DNA from: Gnetum montanum
Lineage: Eukaryota; Streptophyta; Gnetopsida; Gnetales; Gnetaceae
DNA length: 64,000 nucleotides
Assembly: GCA_015680685.1 (NCBI GenBank)
Contig: MNCI01023910.1
Span: 102,058-166,057, forward strand
Reading direction: 5' to 3'
The stretch's first letter is position 1. Each line of letters begins with the position of its first letter. Made by a program: the position numbers and the translations under genes. Below are positions 44,605-57,957 of the stretch, one piece after another. The notes beneath the pieces were generated by a model. It was not told the DNA's origin. It made no database searches and saw only the letters and a list, made by a program, of their open reading frames with translations.

Positions 44605-47230
44605 ATGACTTCTTCTCACAAAAATGAATCTTCACCACATAGGAAAATCCAATCAATGATAGGAGGTACCGAAAAAACCCCAAAAACTCAGAGTTTTCTA
44701 TGTCCATATGGATCCTTATAACTAGATTTCACTTTCATTCTCTATCAAGATGAATAGTTTCATTGGATGGAGATGGAAGGAAACATTGTGTTTCCTCCTA
44801 ATTGATTTATTCACTCCATGTTGATGACCAATCTCATCAGATTAGGCATAGTGATACTCAATCCTGAATGAGGTCCTAGACCACACATATAGAGAATATC
44901 ATCCTACAAATGTCCAGCTTAAGAAAGATTAGCACATGGAAGTGAACAATGAGGCCTCTAAGACCAAAGGGGTCCCAACAAAATCATTCCTACAAACATG
45001 GAGGGAGGATTTAGATTTCTTCTCAAGGCTCTTCCAATATATAGATTGTTCTTCTTTAAATAAATATAAAATTATTTAGCAATGGTTGCAGTCCACATTG
45101 GACAATAATAAAGAAGAAGAAATAATAGGGTCAAGGGCCCAACAAACATCAAGGGTAATGACCCATAGTCATTCCTCTTACAAAAAGAATAAAGGAAAAG
45201 ATAGTGGAAGGGAATAGGGAAGGGAGCATAGGAGAAGGACTATCAGGCACCATTCTCATAGTCCTCTCTCTTCACCCTTGTCATCCTCATTATTATCAAA
45301 CTCTGATAAGAGGAGCCATGACCGAGAAAAAAGAAGGAGTAGTCAGGATTGGAATGGAGATGAATGGAGATCCTGGCAAGATGATCAAGACCAAAGGTAG
45401 AAAAAACAAGGGAAAGAAGAGCACCACTAGGAGTGAAGGCACAACAGGACTCATCATAGGCATCATGGCCATGAAAGGGGCCACTATGAATGAAATGACT
45501 ATGATGAGCCTTTGCTAGCTACTAGAAACATGCTCAATATTTTATAGGCAATGAGAATTCCCATAAGACATAAAAAATATAGCAAGATTAAGAAGCTGGA
45601 TATGAATAACACTCCCAAGTTTGAAAGGGAATATAATGTAGATCTACAAAATCATCTACAAGTCTTTCATGGTGCATGTGCCTTACAAAACATAAAACAA
45701 TAAATGGTAGAAGCTTAAATCATTCCCAATTATACTCATCAAAGAAGCACAATGCTTGTACCAATCCTTGGAACTAGAATCTATTGACTAATGAATTACT
45801 ATGTGAGAACTATTCAACAATAAATATCAAATGTACTCTAAAGTATCTAACTTGCAGAGATGGATCCAAGGATAAGAATAGGGAACTCATGAGTCTTTGG
45901 ATGTGGCCTTGGGTAGGTACTAATCTTTGTTGCACTAGTTCCTGGGCCATGAATACTCTCAAAGGTAACAACTTCACCATATCATAGATGGACTCTAAAA
46001 TAAGACTAGAGAAATCCTTGGGGTCTATGTCCAAGGAAGACTCTTTTAAATGTGACTCCATTAGATTTAGAGGTTGATAGACTAGGTGGTCAAAGAAGAA
46101 GGGGAGCTAAAGAAATGTGAGAGTGTAGAGGAGTATAATAGGTATTTCTCCATGTAAAAAAGGAAGGTGTGTTTTTGTGATTCAGAGAGGGAAGCACTGC
46201 TTGATGAAGTGGTGTAGAGGAAAACCTTGCTGATACAAAAACCTATCATTGAAATATCAGCTAAGGTTGATAAAATGTGGGAATCCTTAGATGAGAAAGT
46301 TCCAAATAGCTCTCAAAACTATAGAAGAAAGAGTGGAACAAGAGAGTAGTAGTTAAGACAGAAGAAGAAAGAAGGATACAGAAATGGATTACCATCATCA
46401 ACAGGGTAAAGCTATAGCGGTTGAAAAGGTTGCAAATTCCAAAATGATTGATGATGGATGTGATATCTACAAGTATGAACATCCTAAGGAATGTTGTTTA
46501 ATGTTGTCACATCTATAATAATTTTAGATGTATGCATTAAATCCTAAATTTTCAAAAAGGTAAACATCAATGTGGTTGCCTTACCCACAAGGCAACTACA
46601 AGCAGCAGTTCCACCAAACAACATATTATCCAAATGTAGCATCTCTTCAACCTCAAAAGAAATACTAGCGATGGAAAAATTCATAGTTGTGGGGGATGTC
46701 ACCACTATGGAAGAAGTATCCTTACAAGTAGCCAAACCCTTATGGATATTATGTCTAGCAACCTATATCTCCTCGTGACTCATCTAGCCATGCCTCCTCT
46801 TACCACTGCTATCTTTTAAAATATGATAGAATACCTTCTCCAAGTAGTAAGTCTCCTTTAACTTTTACTTATCCATATCCCTTAGCATCCCTTGCACCAT
46901 CAACCAATGCACCCTTATCACCTACTCCACCTATGCAGGGAGAAATTCAACCACAGCCACAACAACGAAACATCATAAGGGTAACAAACTTATAGTTGGA
47001 TATTCATCCAAGTGGTCTTGAGTAGAAACCTTACAAGAGGGCATTCTTCAAAACAACTAGCCCCACAAAACCCTCATAGACACTAATGGTTGTTAACCCT
47101 ACCTCATCTACCTTTGAAAGTACTTTTGAGTAGCCTTCAAACTAAAAGTCCTCCAATGTCCACACTATCATGTTGACCCATGTGGTCATTGAGTGGATAA
47201 AGGCTAGCCTCCTTCCTAGGAAGCAATCTA
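44605..47230 (+). pseudogene. gag: gag of element D (heavily decayed)
   Basis: The ATG at 44605 lies about 155 bases after the PBS. A gag core is visible near 45590-45780 (KKLDMNNTPKF, YNVDLQNHLQVFHGAC), comparable to the A1 gag (DLDLQQHLQAFYDAC). A degenerate knuckle reads CDIYKYEHPKECC near 46458-46500. The frame is broken many times. The P/Q-rich tail (46790-46960) leads towards protease. Confidence 0.6.
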
Positions 47231-50200
47231 ATCTTGGAAGTCCCCTTATCTATTTACAAATTTTAAGAAATGATTCATGTAAGGTTCTGTTGGATTCAAG
47301 TTTTAGGTTGAACTTAATCTCACAAGAAATGTATAAGACATAGAACTTGTCTCCTCTCAAAAAGAGCAATATCATACTAGAAATTGTAGATTAGTCCATT
47401 GTTGTTCCTTTGAGCCTAGTGGAGAACATCGTGACCACTGTCTATGGATGGTCCTATCCCATATATTTCCTTGTAATCCATTGGATAAATATAAGGGAGA
47501 CTTTCCTTTCATTATGGAAAGGACTTGGCTAAGTACCATAAATGCTAAAATGGAATTAGAAACCTTTCCTTGTAAATCTCAAAGGAAAATTAATTTGAAA
47601 AAAAAAATAGAGAAGAAGTGAGTTCTATGCATCGCATATAGTGACATAGGTTTCCATTATGTGTAGAGAATATGGACAATCAAAGATACATCTATACAAG
47701 CATGCAATGAGTGTGCCAAAATAGCAGCCATTCAAAAGTGCTTGTATGTAGTAGCCACGAAATAGGAAGGTGCCCAGTGGTTAATATTAGACCATCAAGT
47801 TTAATCCATAATATGCATGGAACCATTGGGGAGCCTTAGAAGTGCCTACATCAAGAATATGGATGAAATGGAGCAACTTCATAGTTAGCTCTCCCACACA
47901 TAGAATGAAATGGATTGGGAAAAATTGGAAATTCCAAATTAATTCAAGTAGGAGCTCCTTGAACTGAAAACTTTACCAGCAACTCTAGAATATGCTTTCC
48001 TTAACAATGGTAAGTTGGTAATCATTAATGCCAACCTTACTTAAGATCTAAAAAGAAACTGCTAAAGGTGAGGAACAAATGACCAACGATATTTTCTTGG
48101 TCATATCATGAACTAACAAGAATAAATCCACAAATATGCTAGCAACCATTTATACAGACTCTTCCATTAAGCCAAGGAGGTAACCGCAACCCAAAACTTA
48201 AGTAAGTTATCAAGGAAGAAGTAAAACAACTTCTTAAGATTAGGTTCATATATCTAATTGCAAATAGTAAATGGATTAGTCCACTTGCAATTACACCTAA
48301 GAAAGGAGGAAAGTGGAGAGTCTACATAGATTTTAGGCTGTTGAACATGACAACCTTCAAAGATCATTTTTCATTGTCATTTGTAGACTATGTGTTGGAA
48401 ACCATCGTAGGACATTGCTACTATAGCTTTCTGGATGATTATAGTGGCTATAACCAAATCCAAATCATGCTAGAAAATTAGGCCAAAATAATGTTCACAA
48501 GTCCATAGGGGACTTTTGCTACAAAAGATGACCTTTTTTTTGTGTAATTCTTTTGCTACTTTCCAACTCTTGGTGCTTAGCATCTCCTAGTAGTATATTG
48601 GTAGTAGGGTAGAAGTCTTCATGGATGACTTCTCTACTTATGGTATAGCTTTTGAGAAAGCCTTGGATCATCTCAAGAAAGTGCTTCAATGGGGCATGGA
48701 GACTAATCTGAAACTTAACTGGTAGAAAATCCACTTGAGGATTGAGGTGGACCTAGATTTGGAGCATGATAAAGTACTAGATTTGGAGCATGATAAAGTA
48801 CTAGAAAATCTGCTTGAGGATTGAGGTAGAAAATCTAGTTTTGGAGCACTAGATTTTAAAAAAAGGGATTGAGGTGGACCTAGATAAAGTACAGGTCATT
48901 CAAGGAATTAATAGATAACCTAAAATGGTAAAAGATGTAAGGCCATTCCTTGGGCATACTAGTTTTTTTTTGGCATTTCTTCTAGAACTTCTCAAGAATT
49001 GCTAAGATGTTGATATAACTAATAGAGAATGATGCATCCTTCAATTGGACCAAGGAATGAAAGCTAGTATTCTAGCAGTTAAAGCAAAAGCTCTTAGAGA
49101 CTCCAATTCTACATGCTCTAGGTTACTTCAAACCCTTCCACATCATGATGGATCCATCCAATTATGCATTGGGGGTAGTGCTTACATAATTTAACAATCA
49201 TAAATGTTCTTATTACATCCATTGTGCAATCAGAAGCATTGTGGGGGCATAATTGAATTACACCATCACAAAAAAGGAGCTCATGGCGGTGATGTACATC
49301 TTAGAGAAATTTAGGCATTGTGTGCTTGGATATTAGATCTTTGCGTACACAGACCATAGTGCCATCAAGTTCCTAATGAATAAGATAGTTGTGAGCCCCC
49401 ATGTCATATGGTGGCTAGTGATTCTACAAGAGTTCAATCTTACAATAGTGGATAGAAAGGAAATTGAGAACATGGTCACTGATTACTTGTCTTAGTTACA
49501 ATGGGACACCATAGAGGACAAGGGATCTTTATCTAATTAATTTCTAGATGAGCTCCTCTTTGCAAAAGCTATTGAAGTTCAAGGTCTTGAAGGTTCTAAC
49601 TGGTATAATGAATTCCTCTCTTATTTGATCACTCAAGAAACTTCACAAGAATGGAACAACAAGAAGAAACAACAGTTTCTTTACCAAGTCAAGCATTACA
49701 TGGAGATCACAAGTAACCTTTACAAGGTTTGTGCCAATGGCTTGGTACAATGGTGCATGCCCAATTTTGATCAACTATGGATTCTCCATGATGCTCATGA
49801 AGATCTTTGCGAGGGCCATTATGCAAGGAGGAGGAAAATCATGAAAATCCTCATGGCTATATACTTTTGGTTGACAATCTTTAGGGATTCTCATCAATTT
49901 TCCCATTCATGTAAATGTTACCAAAGATGGAAGAATGGTCTTATAAAGGGAAGGGCCCTAGCAATTGATCCAACCACTAGAGCCTTTTGACCTCTAGGGC
50001 ATTGAATTCATGGGGTTCATCAACCCCATGTAAAATGGAAAGGCGTATATATCGTAGCAGTTAACTACTACACCAATTGGGCTGAAGATGTAGCCATCAT
50101 TGACTATTCATCTTCCATTGTAGCACATTTTGTTCAAAAAAATGTGATAAATAGGTTTGGTATGCTTAGGACACTTATTTTTTATAATGGAACTCACTAT

Positions 50201-50900
50201 ACATGTGCTACTATTTATAAGTTGATGCAATGCTTAGGGGTGAAACATAAATTAACCAGCTCTATCATCCCCAAGCTAACGATCAAGTTGAAGTTATTAA
50301 CAGGGAAATAACTAGAATACTAACACATACAGTTCGTAAATATAGGAAAGACTAGAGCACCAAACTCAATGATGCTCTATGGGCTTATCAATCAACATGA
50401 AAACTTCCTATAGGTTATTCTCCTTATGAGTTGATGTACAAAAAACTACAAACACATCCATTCCATGCTGAGATCCATACACTCTCAATAGCCTATGAGC
50501 TTGACCTTGATCTAAGCCTAGCATAAAAAGAATGCCTAATGACATTAAATGTACTTCATGAGAACTGACAAGTAGGCCTGTCAATGAATGAAGTACATAA
50601 GACACATGTCAAACAACTTCATAACACATGAAATAGGAAGTTAACTTTCAACCAGGTGATAAGTTTCTTTATTGCAACCCCATGCATGTCTCAGAATGTA
50701 CAAAGTTTCAAATGCTATGGGAAGGATCTTACATCATTCATACAAGTTTTCCATATAATGGCATGATAATTTAGCACCCTGCAAGCCTAGAGAAATGATT
50801 GTTAATCAACATCCAACAAGTGAAGCCTTTCTTGGAACCTAGGATAACCATTGGTGCTAACACCTCTATAGATGGACAAGTATGCTCTATTTTTTGAATC
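47230..50900 (+). pseudogene. pol: pol of element D (heavily decayed)
   Basis: Protease-like text at 47270-47530 (VLLDSSFRLNLIS at the DSGA position). RT at about 48190-48530 (ISPLAITPKKGGKWRVYIDF, then FLDDYSGYNQIQI), ending in an indel-rich stretch with a duplicated AGATTTGGAGCATGATAAAG block near 48755-48800. RNase H at 49060-49480 (YALGVVLT, KKELMAVMYILEKF, YTDHSAIKFL). Integrase at 49760-50620, with the finger HDAHEDLCEGHYARR to CKCYQRW and a degraded core. Many stops and shifts. The RT wording is closest in style to Athila-type elements. Confidence 0.8.
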
Positions 50901-52365
50901 TTCTCCTTTCAACTCCATTAAGGGGAAGATGGCCACCCATATTAACATTTTATGAAGGTTACCCAATTTTTCAAATTTTTTGTTTTACACTATTCTTCAT
51001 ATGCTCTCAATTTTCTTGAATATTTTACTACTTATTTTATATATTTTCCATTTTCTTTCTTTTAATTTTACTTTGTTTGGTTTTGTCTAGTTGTATTGTT
51101 TTGTGTTGTTTGTTACAAAATCTTGAGTTTTTTCCATGACTACTACTAGAATTGGAAGTTAATTAATGTAGTATTTAATGTTATGATTAATTTCTAAAAG
51201 AAAAAATTTTATCTCTAGATTATGTCCTTAATTGAAAAATTATTGATTTTTTGATGATATTATACATTGAGTTCATAACATCCATCTATTCCATCTACTT
51301 TGTGGAGCTTTGCATTGTGAGAGCATGTGGTGCTTCCATAATTGAAACTTAAAGTAATCAGTGATCTTGTTACTTAATAGACTCAGAATGGACTAAGTAG
51401 GAATGGACAAGGGTGTGACCTCAAGGGGATTTGTTGTATGCTCTTTTCACTTTATTCTCAAGTTTTATGATCTTCCATTGGTAGATCACTAGTCCTATTA
51501 TTAACCATAATAGGAAGCATGTCTTTGCATGATATGATTCCTATGAAAAAAGAACATGGAAATTCAAACCATACTCCTTAGACACCATAATAGGTTACAA
51601 GCATTGGTTATGGGGTTGAAAAGACATGTCACTCAAACCTAAAGGCAGCCCTCTAACTAAGGCCCTTCCTTCCTTCTTCTCTTTTCTTCTTTTCTTAGAG
51701 TAGTGGTTATCCTATGGGAGTTATCATGCATTTTTTATGATTGTTGAAGAAGAATATGTAAATGTGAGGTCACTTTCAATGGAATTGACTTGGTCTTGAC
51801 TAGGGATGGGCTAGTATAAGATCATCTTAATCACAAACTCTACAAGGATCTCACGTGACCTTCATCTAAATCATCTAACCACTATTCTCTCTCTACCATC
51901 ATTCTTACCTCATCACCAATCACCTCATTGCCTTCTATCATTGTCAATTGATGTATTTGTTATGGTAGTGATATAATGCTTGAATGATCTCTCACATATA
52001 TTCAAATTTTAACTTCTAATGGCCATTAACCATCCTTAGTACCTACGGACTCCTTGTGATGAGAGCATGCAAGGGCATCATAGGCCTAAGCCTACTTTGG
52101 AAAGGATCCACTTGCATGTCCTTTGATCTCTTTAAGTTAAACTTCCTATCTCTCAGTCATTTCTCCAATCAATCTCATCACCTTACATTTCGAATGTCTA
52201 GTTTTGCTTTCTTTTGACATTGTTAATTCATTTAAATCCAATCCACTCTCCTCTCTGAATGAGATTACAATACTCTTCTATGTTTTTCCCATATTTCTAT
52301 GTTTTATGAACTTCCATTGAACTCTTGTTTTGTTCCAAAACTCACCAAAATTCCTCACTTTGTTA
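50900..52365 (+). other. pol-ORF2 spacer of D
   Basis: T-rich tract (50960-51120), then blocks shared with the A1 spacer: GGTGTGACCTCAAGGGGAT near 51410 and CAAGGGCATCATAGGCCTAAG near 52070. No conserved reading frame. The palindrome plus TATA cassette seen in A1/A2 is not evident here. Confidence 0.6.
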
Positions 52366-55177
52366 ATGTAGAGTATTGCTAAGTATGTGAGAGGGCCTTC
52401 CTAGCCTAGGGAGAAGTGACCAAGAGTATGACAAGGCCATCAGAAATAACCACAATAGCCCCAGGAGCAAGCCTCTAAAGTGGCCCATGCAATGTAACCT
52501 CTTTTGATGGAGCCTGAGGTGGAATCTATTTGATAGATTCCCACTACAGAAACAAACTAGTCCATGTAGGATGAAGTTCCTAGGCCAAGGCCTAACCTTA
52601 AAGTTACCCTCACAGAGGCTTGCCTAGAGAAAATAAGAACCATGGAGGTTCAAAGTTCCAATCTCTAAGAGTTGAACTTAGGAATCTTCTTGTAATTAAC
52701 ACTAGAAGAAGTTCACACACAACTACAAGGGTCTCCTATGTAGCCCATTCTCTCAAACAGTGAAGAATGGTACATGGGGAAGACTTACGTGTTTTGGAAC
52801 AATTGATAGGAAGATGTGTCTGTAAAGATCAAAGGAATCACTGTCTCCTACTTGGCTTAGGTCATTATGAAGGTTCTTAGTTTACTCAACATTAGAACAA
52901 AGTTCACAAACATTTCTACATAGGTGGATCTTGAAGCTAAGAATGAATGCATCCTATGTTACTATGGAGTGGAATGTAAGGAGTACAGTGCTCTCACAAA
53001 GGTGGAGCATGTGTATTTTAAAATTGTGGCCCATTACTTAAATCTAACATTGAGGCCTAGCAAGGTCAAAACCTTCTTTTCTTGGGTATGCGCTACTCTA
53101 AGTAAAAAATTCTTCATCAACCTTCCCCAACTAATTTTTCTAGAGATTGAAAAATGCTTTAAGAAAAATGATACGAAAAGGAAGATGCTCCTCTTTGCAA
53201 ATTCCACAAGATGGGAGGGATAGTGCACTATGATAATGATGTGGTTTTCCATGCTCTTGCCACATCATGATAGGAGTAGCTAAGTTGTAAGAGGAGGAGA
53301 GGCCACCATTGCCATCACCTACGACACTAGAAACCACACCGAAGGCTCTTGTATTGCTGAAAGGCTCAGAAAGTTTTGGGAGTAGTAGATGCAACAACAG
53401 AAAGGTTCAGCAAGTATAGGGGAGTACTTAGTTTACCATTTAGTCTTAAGCCATCTTAACAAGATTACTAGGACCATCAATTGGCTAGACCAGAAAAAAA
53501 CCTTACTATTCTTAGCTTAAAGAACTAAGCATCCACAAGATCCAATCTAAGTGCTCGAGAGGTCACAGTGTCTATTCCTAGACAAAAATTTCCCAAAATT
53601 TCAAGGAATCTTGTGACCTTCTCCATTAGGTTGGAGAAAGGTGAGGGGGCAATTATCCTGGTCAGCAACAAAAAGGCCAAGAGACAACTATGGAAGTGGT
53701 GGCTAATAGGGTGGTTGAAACCTTGAATGCTTTTGTAGCAACTATACTAGACATTATCATAATGATAGACATCCATGCATTTGCATGGGCATGGAGTGGT
53801 TGATTAAGTGTTGCCTAACATGAGGAAGTATTGGAATGATTGGTTGGAGCCAGGAAACTACTTCTGGGGATCTTCAATATTCCAAATGAAATCACTATGA
53901 ACCAATTGTAGTTGCTTGAGACAAAGGTAAATTACTAATTTTTGATGCTCAATTGAGGTTAGCCACCAATACCAATCATTAGTTGGCTATTGAGGTTGTT
54001 GAGTTACATGCCTGTCTCTTTGACCTTGTCATTCTTAGGCTAGAGCCTACTAGGGATGAATCTTTCTAATAGCTTCAACAAAGATTACAACAGGTTAAGA
54101 ATGCAAAGAAGGTAGTGGTCTTTAATGCATCCTTGTTAGAAGTCATGGCCTTCAATAGTGATAAGGATTTTTTGCAAATCTAAAAGGCGAACTTAGTCTT
54201 GACCAAAGATAACCATTGCCTATGAAATATTGAGCAACAAAAGGACCAAATGGTTGAATTCATCCACCAAAAATAGAAGAAAAAAGCCAAGGTAAATTTA
54301 GATATGAGGAGGTTGGCAATGGAGAATTGTAATCACTTGATGAAGGTAGTCTGTGTGCTTCACCAAAAAATAACCATTGAGGTAGCCACCTAGAAAAATG
54401 AAGCCCTAAAATTTGAATAGGTGAAAAATCATTACAAGGACTAGGTTGGGCTCATTAAAGAGATCAATGAAAGGAGATTTAATCGGAAAAGATGAAGATG
54501 AATGAGACCCTTTGGCAACTCCAACAACAAGGAAACATGTTTTAACCCATAATTGATTGATTGAATGTGTATAACAAAGTTGAAATTCACTAAATGAGTT
54601 GCAAATCAAGGATATGACTGAATATATGGAGCTCATCAACCTCCATTATGCAAAGCTGGTAGTGTTGATAGGATGAAGACCAAGGTTTGAATTAGAAAAA
54701 TAGGTGGCCAATTCCTAACTCCTTTATGAGGAAAAATTCAAGCATCATAAAGAGAAAAAACAAAAGTTGGAGATAGCTAACACAAAGCTTAAAGTTATTA
54801 GGAGCAAATTCACTAATCAACAATTTGTTGTTAAGAACCTAGCTAGAAGGATGAATGACTACCATGAGGTACAGAATGTAATAAAGACATTCAACATTGA
54901 ATGTAAGCAATTCACAGCCTAGTTCACCAACATGAAGGTATTATTTTCTTTGATGCCATGCCCATGGGATATCCCTGCACTATCCCACATTAGTGAAGTC
55001 ATGTGGACTACTTATGACCCACATGGCAAAGAAGAAAAGATGAAAGCATTGTTGGATGTTTTCAAACTTCTAGTAGAAACATCATTAGTAGCATGCTAGC
55101 CTCATCCTCCACTAGCACCAAAACATGATGACTGACCTTTAGCATCATAGGAGCCTCCACCTCCAAGAACTATTTGA
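52366..55177 (+). pseudogene. ORF2 of element D (heavily decayed)
   Basis: Homologous to ORF2 of A1/A2. 52924-53223 contains HVYFKIVAHYLNLTLRPSK and LPQLIFLEIEKCF, matching VYFKIKIDHLFPTKGLK and LPHLYLMEILRWFEE of A2. Lys/Glu-rich coiled-coil text follows (53900-54930), then the C-terminal EPPPPRTI and TGA at 55175-55177. The exact start is uncertain. It lies after pol, the position occupied by env-like genes in some Athila elements, but no signal peptide or membrane segment is visible. Confidence 0.65.
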
Positions 55178-55423
55178 GAGTTTGCCATGTCTTCAGGAAT
55201 TTTATAGGCACTTGCTGTAATGTTTGATAAAGTATCCAAATATTATTGTAATGGACACTCATTTTTCAAATAATGTACAATTTGGCACTTGGAGTTAGTT
55301 AGAGTCTATTAGTTTATTTGTTTGTCTTCTTGTTAATAAATTCCATACTTTTCCAAATTTGGTAAGAAGTTGGATTTTACTTTTGTTCACTTAAGGATGA
55401 ATTTTCAATTAGTCATGGGGTCA

Positions 55424-56310
55424 TGATGAGTCATGGATTAGACAAGCTGCATCAACATAGCCCCCTCAACTTATCCTTGTTAATGCATGGTAGGATGTGT
55501 TGACATAGATGCATCGATGCTAATGTAAGCAGTTCCTACATAAATGCACCCATCATTTTCACTTATGACACTTAGCAATTATAGCGTATCCAAGTTCTTG
55601 TAGTTTTTCCTTTCTAGAGTTAGAATATTTTCCATTTGAGTGCTTGCAATGTCGATTTAAGAGATTATGTAGTGCTATATTCGAGTGCCTATGTACTTGA
55701 ATGCATTGGCATGAACAACAATAAAGTCAAGTTTTCCTACATCCATTACAACACTTAAATTAGTTTACTCTTTACATTTAACACTTTACTTTTCATGTAA
55801 TTTATATTTGTGGCTTTAAATAATTAATGCAATTAATCATAAATATGTGAGTACAGCCACTTTGAGCATAACATATTGCACTTGGTAATCCCAGTAGTGG
55901 ATATTTGGAGGCCTAGTAATAGCCACTTGGTAACCTAGTGGTGTTAATACTAGTTCAGGATGTGTACAGTAAATGAGAATAGTTACTCTACATCAAGATA
56001 ATTAGTTATTAGATTATCTAATTAGTTAGCTAATTAATTGTTAAACCTTCATTCACCCATCTAGCTAATAGGGTAAAAAATATATTAAAAATACTTATAA
56101 AAATATACATCATGTGCCTTAACCACACTTAATCATATGTATCGATAATACACAAGTGTGAGTTAGGAAGATAGTGATCTTACGACATCATGATTCACTC
56201 TTTAGGACCATAGGCAAACTTAGGAAACAAAGTCTATGGAATTTGATCAAATTACTACTAAATGCTTGAGATTCATATAGTTGGGTGTAGGGGATATCCA
56301 CCACTCATTA
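55424..56310 (+). repeat. 3' LTR of D
   Basis: Starts TGATGAGTCATGGATTAG after a GTCATGGGGTCA tract and ends CCACTCATTA before the duplicated CTAAC. GATGCATCGATGC near 55509-55521 is the family palindrome. Confidence 0.88.
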
Positions 56311-56315
56311 CTAAC

Positions 56316-56956
56316 AAAAATTTTTTTCTTATTGATTTTGCAAAAGCATATGATTTAGTACTTCACATCAGTTTGTGGTTGTGCTTGCATAAAATTGACC
56401 TCCTTGCAGAATTGGTCATAGAAACTCAAAAGAATTTGTTATTGAATTTACAAACAACAATTCAAAGAAAAAAATTTCAATTTCATAGAAAAATTGACAT
56501 TAAGCAAAGTTGTCCACTTTTTTCAACTTTTTTATTATCTTTATTGATAAAATGTTGAAATGGTTATGTAATGGACAAGATAGTCATGATATCAGAATTG
56601 GATCCCAAGCAATGAATCTTCTTTTGTATGCAAATGATACTACCTTAATCTTTACTACTATAAAAGGTATATAAAAATTGTTGCGACTTTTAGAAAATTA
56701 TTGTGAATCATCCAATCTTTGAATGAATGTGGATAACAACTAAATTGATAATTTGTGAGAAAAGAAATACATGTTATTACTTCCATTTTGGAGGTACCAA
56801 TGTGCAAGTAGTAGATTCTATTAAAAATTTTGGTCTCATTTATATGAACAATTACAAGTGGAGGAAGTATATCAAAGGAAGAAAAACATGTGGTTTCAAG
56901 TCTCTATATCATTTTTTAAAAAAAGTGCATGAATTTAGAACTATAAGCATAGAAGG
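56316..56956 (+). mobile_element. LINE remnant, RT continuation
   Basis: Continues from 41478. It shows LINE RT motifs FLIDFAKAYD, IKQSCPLFSTFLLSLLI and a YADD-site variant YAND at 56627-56638, then a C-terminal stretch (56727-56955). It was cut by element A2 at 56957, and the remainder would lie beyond the window. Confidence 0.72.
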
Positions 56957-57801
56957 TAATGAGTGGCGAGGTACCCCTACACTCAACCATACAAATACAA
57001 GCGTTCTCATGCACGATCCGGTCAAGCTCCACAGATGGACTAGTTGTGGTACCTAGACAATTATTCTTAGGTCGTAGTTTGTTGTCTTCCCACCTAGACT
57101 AGTATTATATTTGTCATGTATGGTTTGGTCCAGAGTGAGGTGTATGATATGTTCCTAATTCTAACGCTACTCTTGAAGGCAGTGGAAAATAATATTAACT
57201 AAGCTAATCAGGGAGGAAAAGGGTAAGAAGATCTAATCTAGCCTAAGTGAGATGAGCAGCTGATTCCTTAATCATCCATACACATCTTGGACTTCATGCA
57301 TGACTACCCCTAGGGTTACCAAGCATAGATCCTAGATACACCACTGGGATACCAAGTAGTCACACTTAAATGCTCGTAATCAAGTTGTACTCATTCTGTG
57401 TTACTAGGAGATAAGGGTGAGAGAGAAAGCAATAAATAATAATTAAATAAAAATTAAATAAACAAAGTGAATGCTACAATGATGAAGTAATCGTGATCGT
57501 TATTGCTAGTCATGTGCGTGTCCAAGTACATCACACTCGAATAAAGAATGTCGTACAATTACATTCACCACACTGTGGGAAAACACTGAAAAATAATCTA
57601 TCTCTGGAGGGATCAAACTACCACCCCCACGCTACTTCTAAATCCTAATTTTTAAATAATGGAGAGCTACTTCTTATTTATAGACATTACAGCAGACTGC
57701 AATATCACGTACGCGATATCGCAGGGGAAGATGCGATATAGCGGGGGATGCGATATCCAACGGATGCGATATCGCGGCCCATGCGATATCGCGTCCCATC
57801 A
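56957..57801 (-). repeat. 3' LTR of A2
   Basis: Plus-strand start TAATGAGTGGCGAGG, end ATCGCGTCCCATCA. Near its 5' end (57710-57795) it has at least four GCGATATCGC-type palindromes, the clearest in the window. A TATA box (TATAAATA, minus) lies near 57673-57680. Confidence 0.88.
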
Positions 57802-57957
57802 TACCCCCACGACTGAATAAAAACTCATCCTCGAGTTACAATGATTACACAATGGATAGGTAAGGGATTATTAGATGGGGAAAACAAAAACTGAAATGAT
57901 GCCGTAGTGTGGGAAGACACAACACAGAAAAATGCTACAACTACAAAAAATGGGAAC

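Larger units (their letters stand above)
41479..56310 (+). mobile_element. Athila-like element D with gag, pol and ORF2
   Basis: Flanked by a perfect duplication CTAAC (41474-41478 and 56311-56315). The LTRs are 41479-44430 (interrupted by C) and 55424-56310. The PBS at 44431 is of the A1 type. Order: gag, protease, RT, RNase H, integrase, spacer, ORF2. Gag, spacer and ORF2 resemble those of A1/A2, so D represents the complete form from which the pol-less A type could derive. It is heavily decayed. Without C it is about 12.7 kb. Confidence 0.87.

Noticed and set aside
45204-45518. 104-codon ORF in D (Lys/Gly/Met-rich)
   Set aside because: It is a fragment of the decayed gag region without homologue in A1 gag; not a separate gene.
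52366-55177. ORF2 as an envelope gene
   Set aside because: Its post-pol position invites this, but neither D nor A2 shows a signal peptide or transmembrane segment, and the long coiled coil and transposon-protein-like region fit better.
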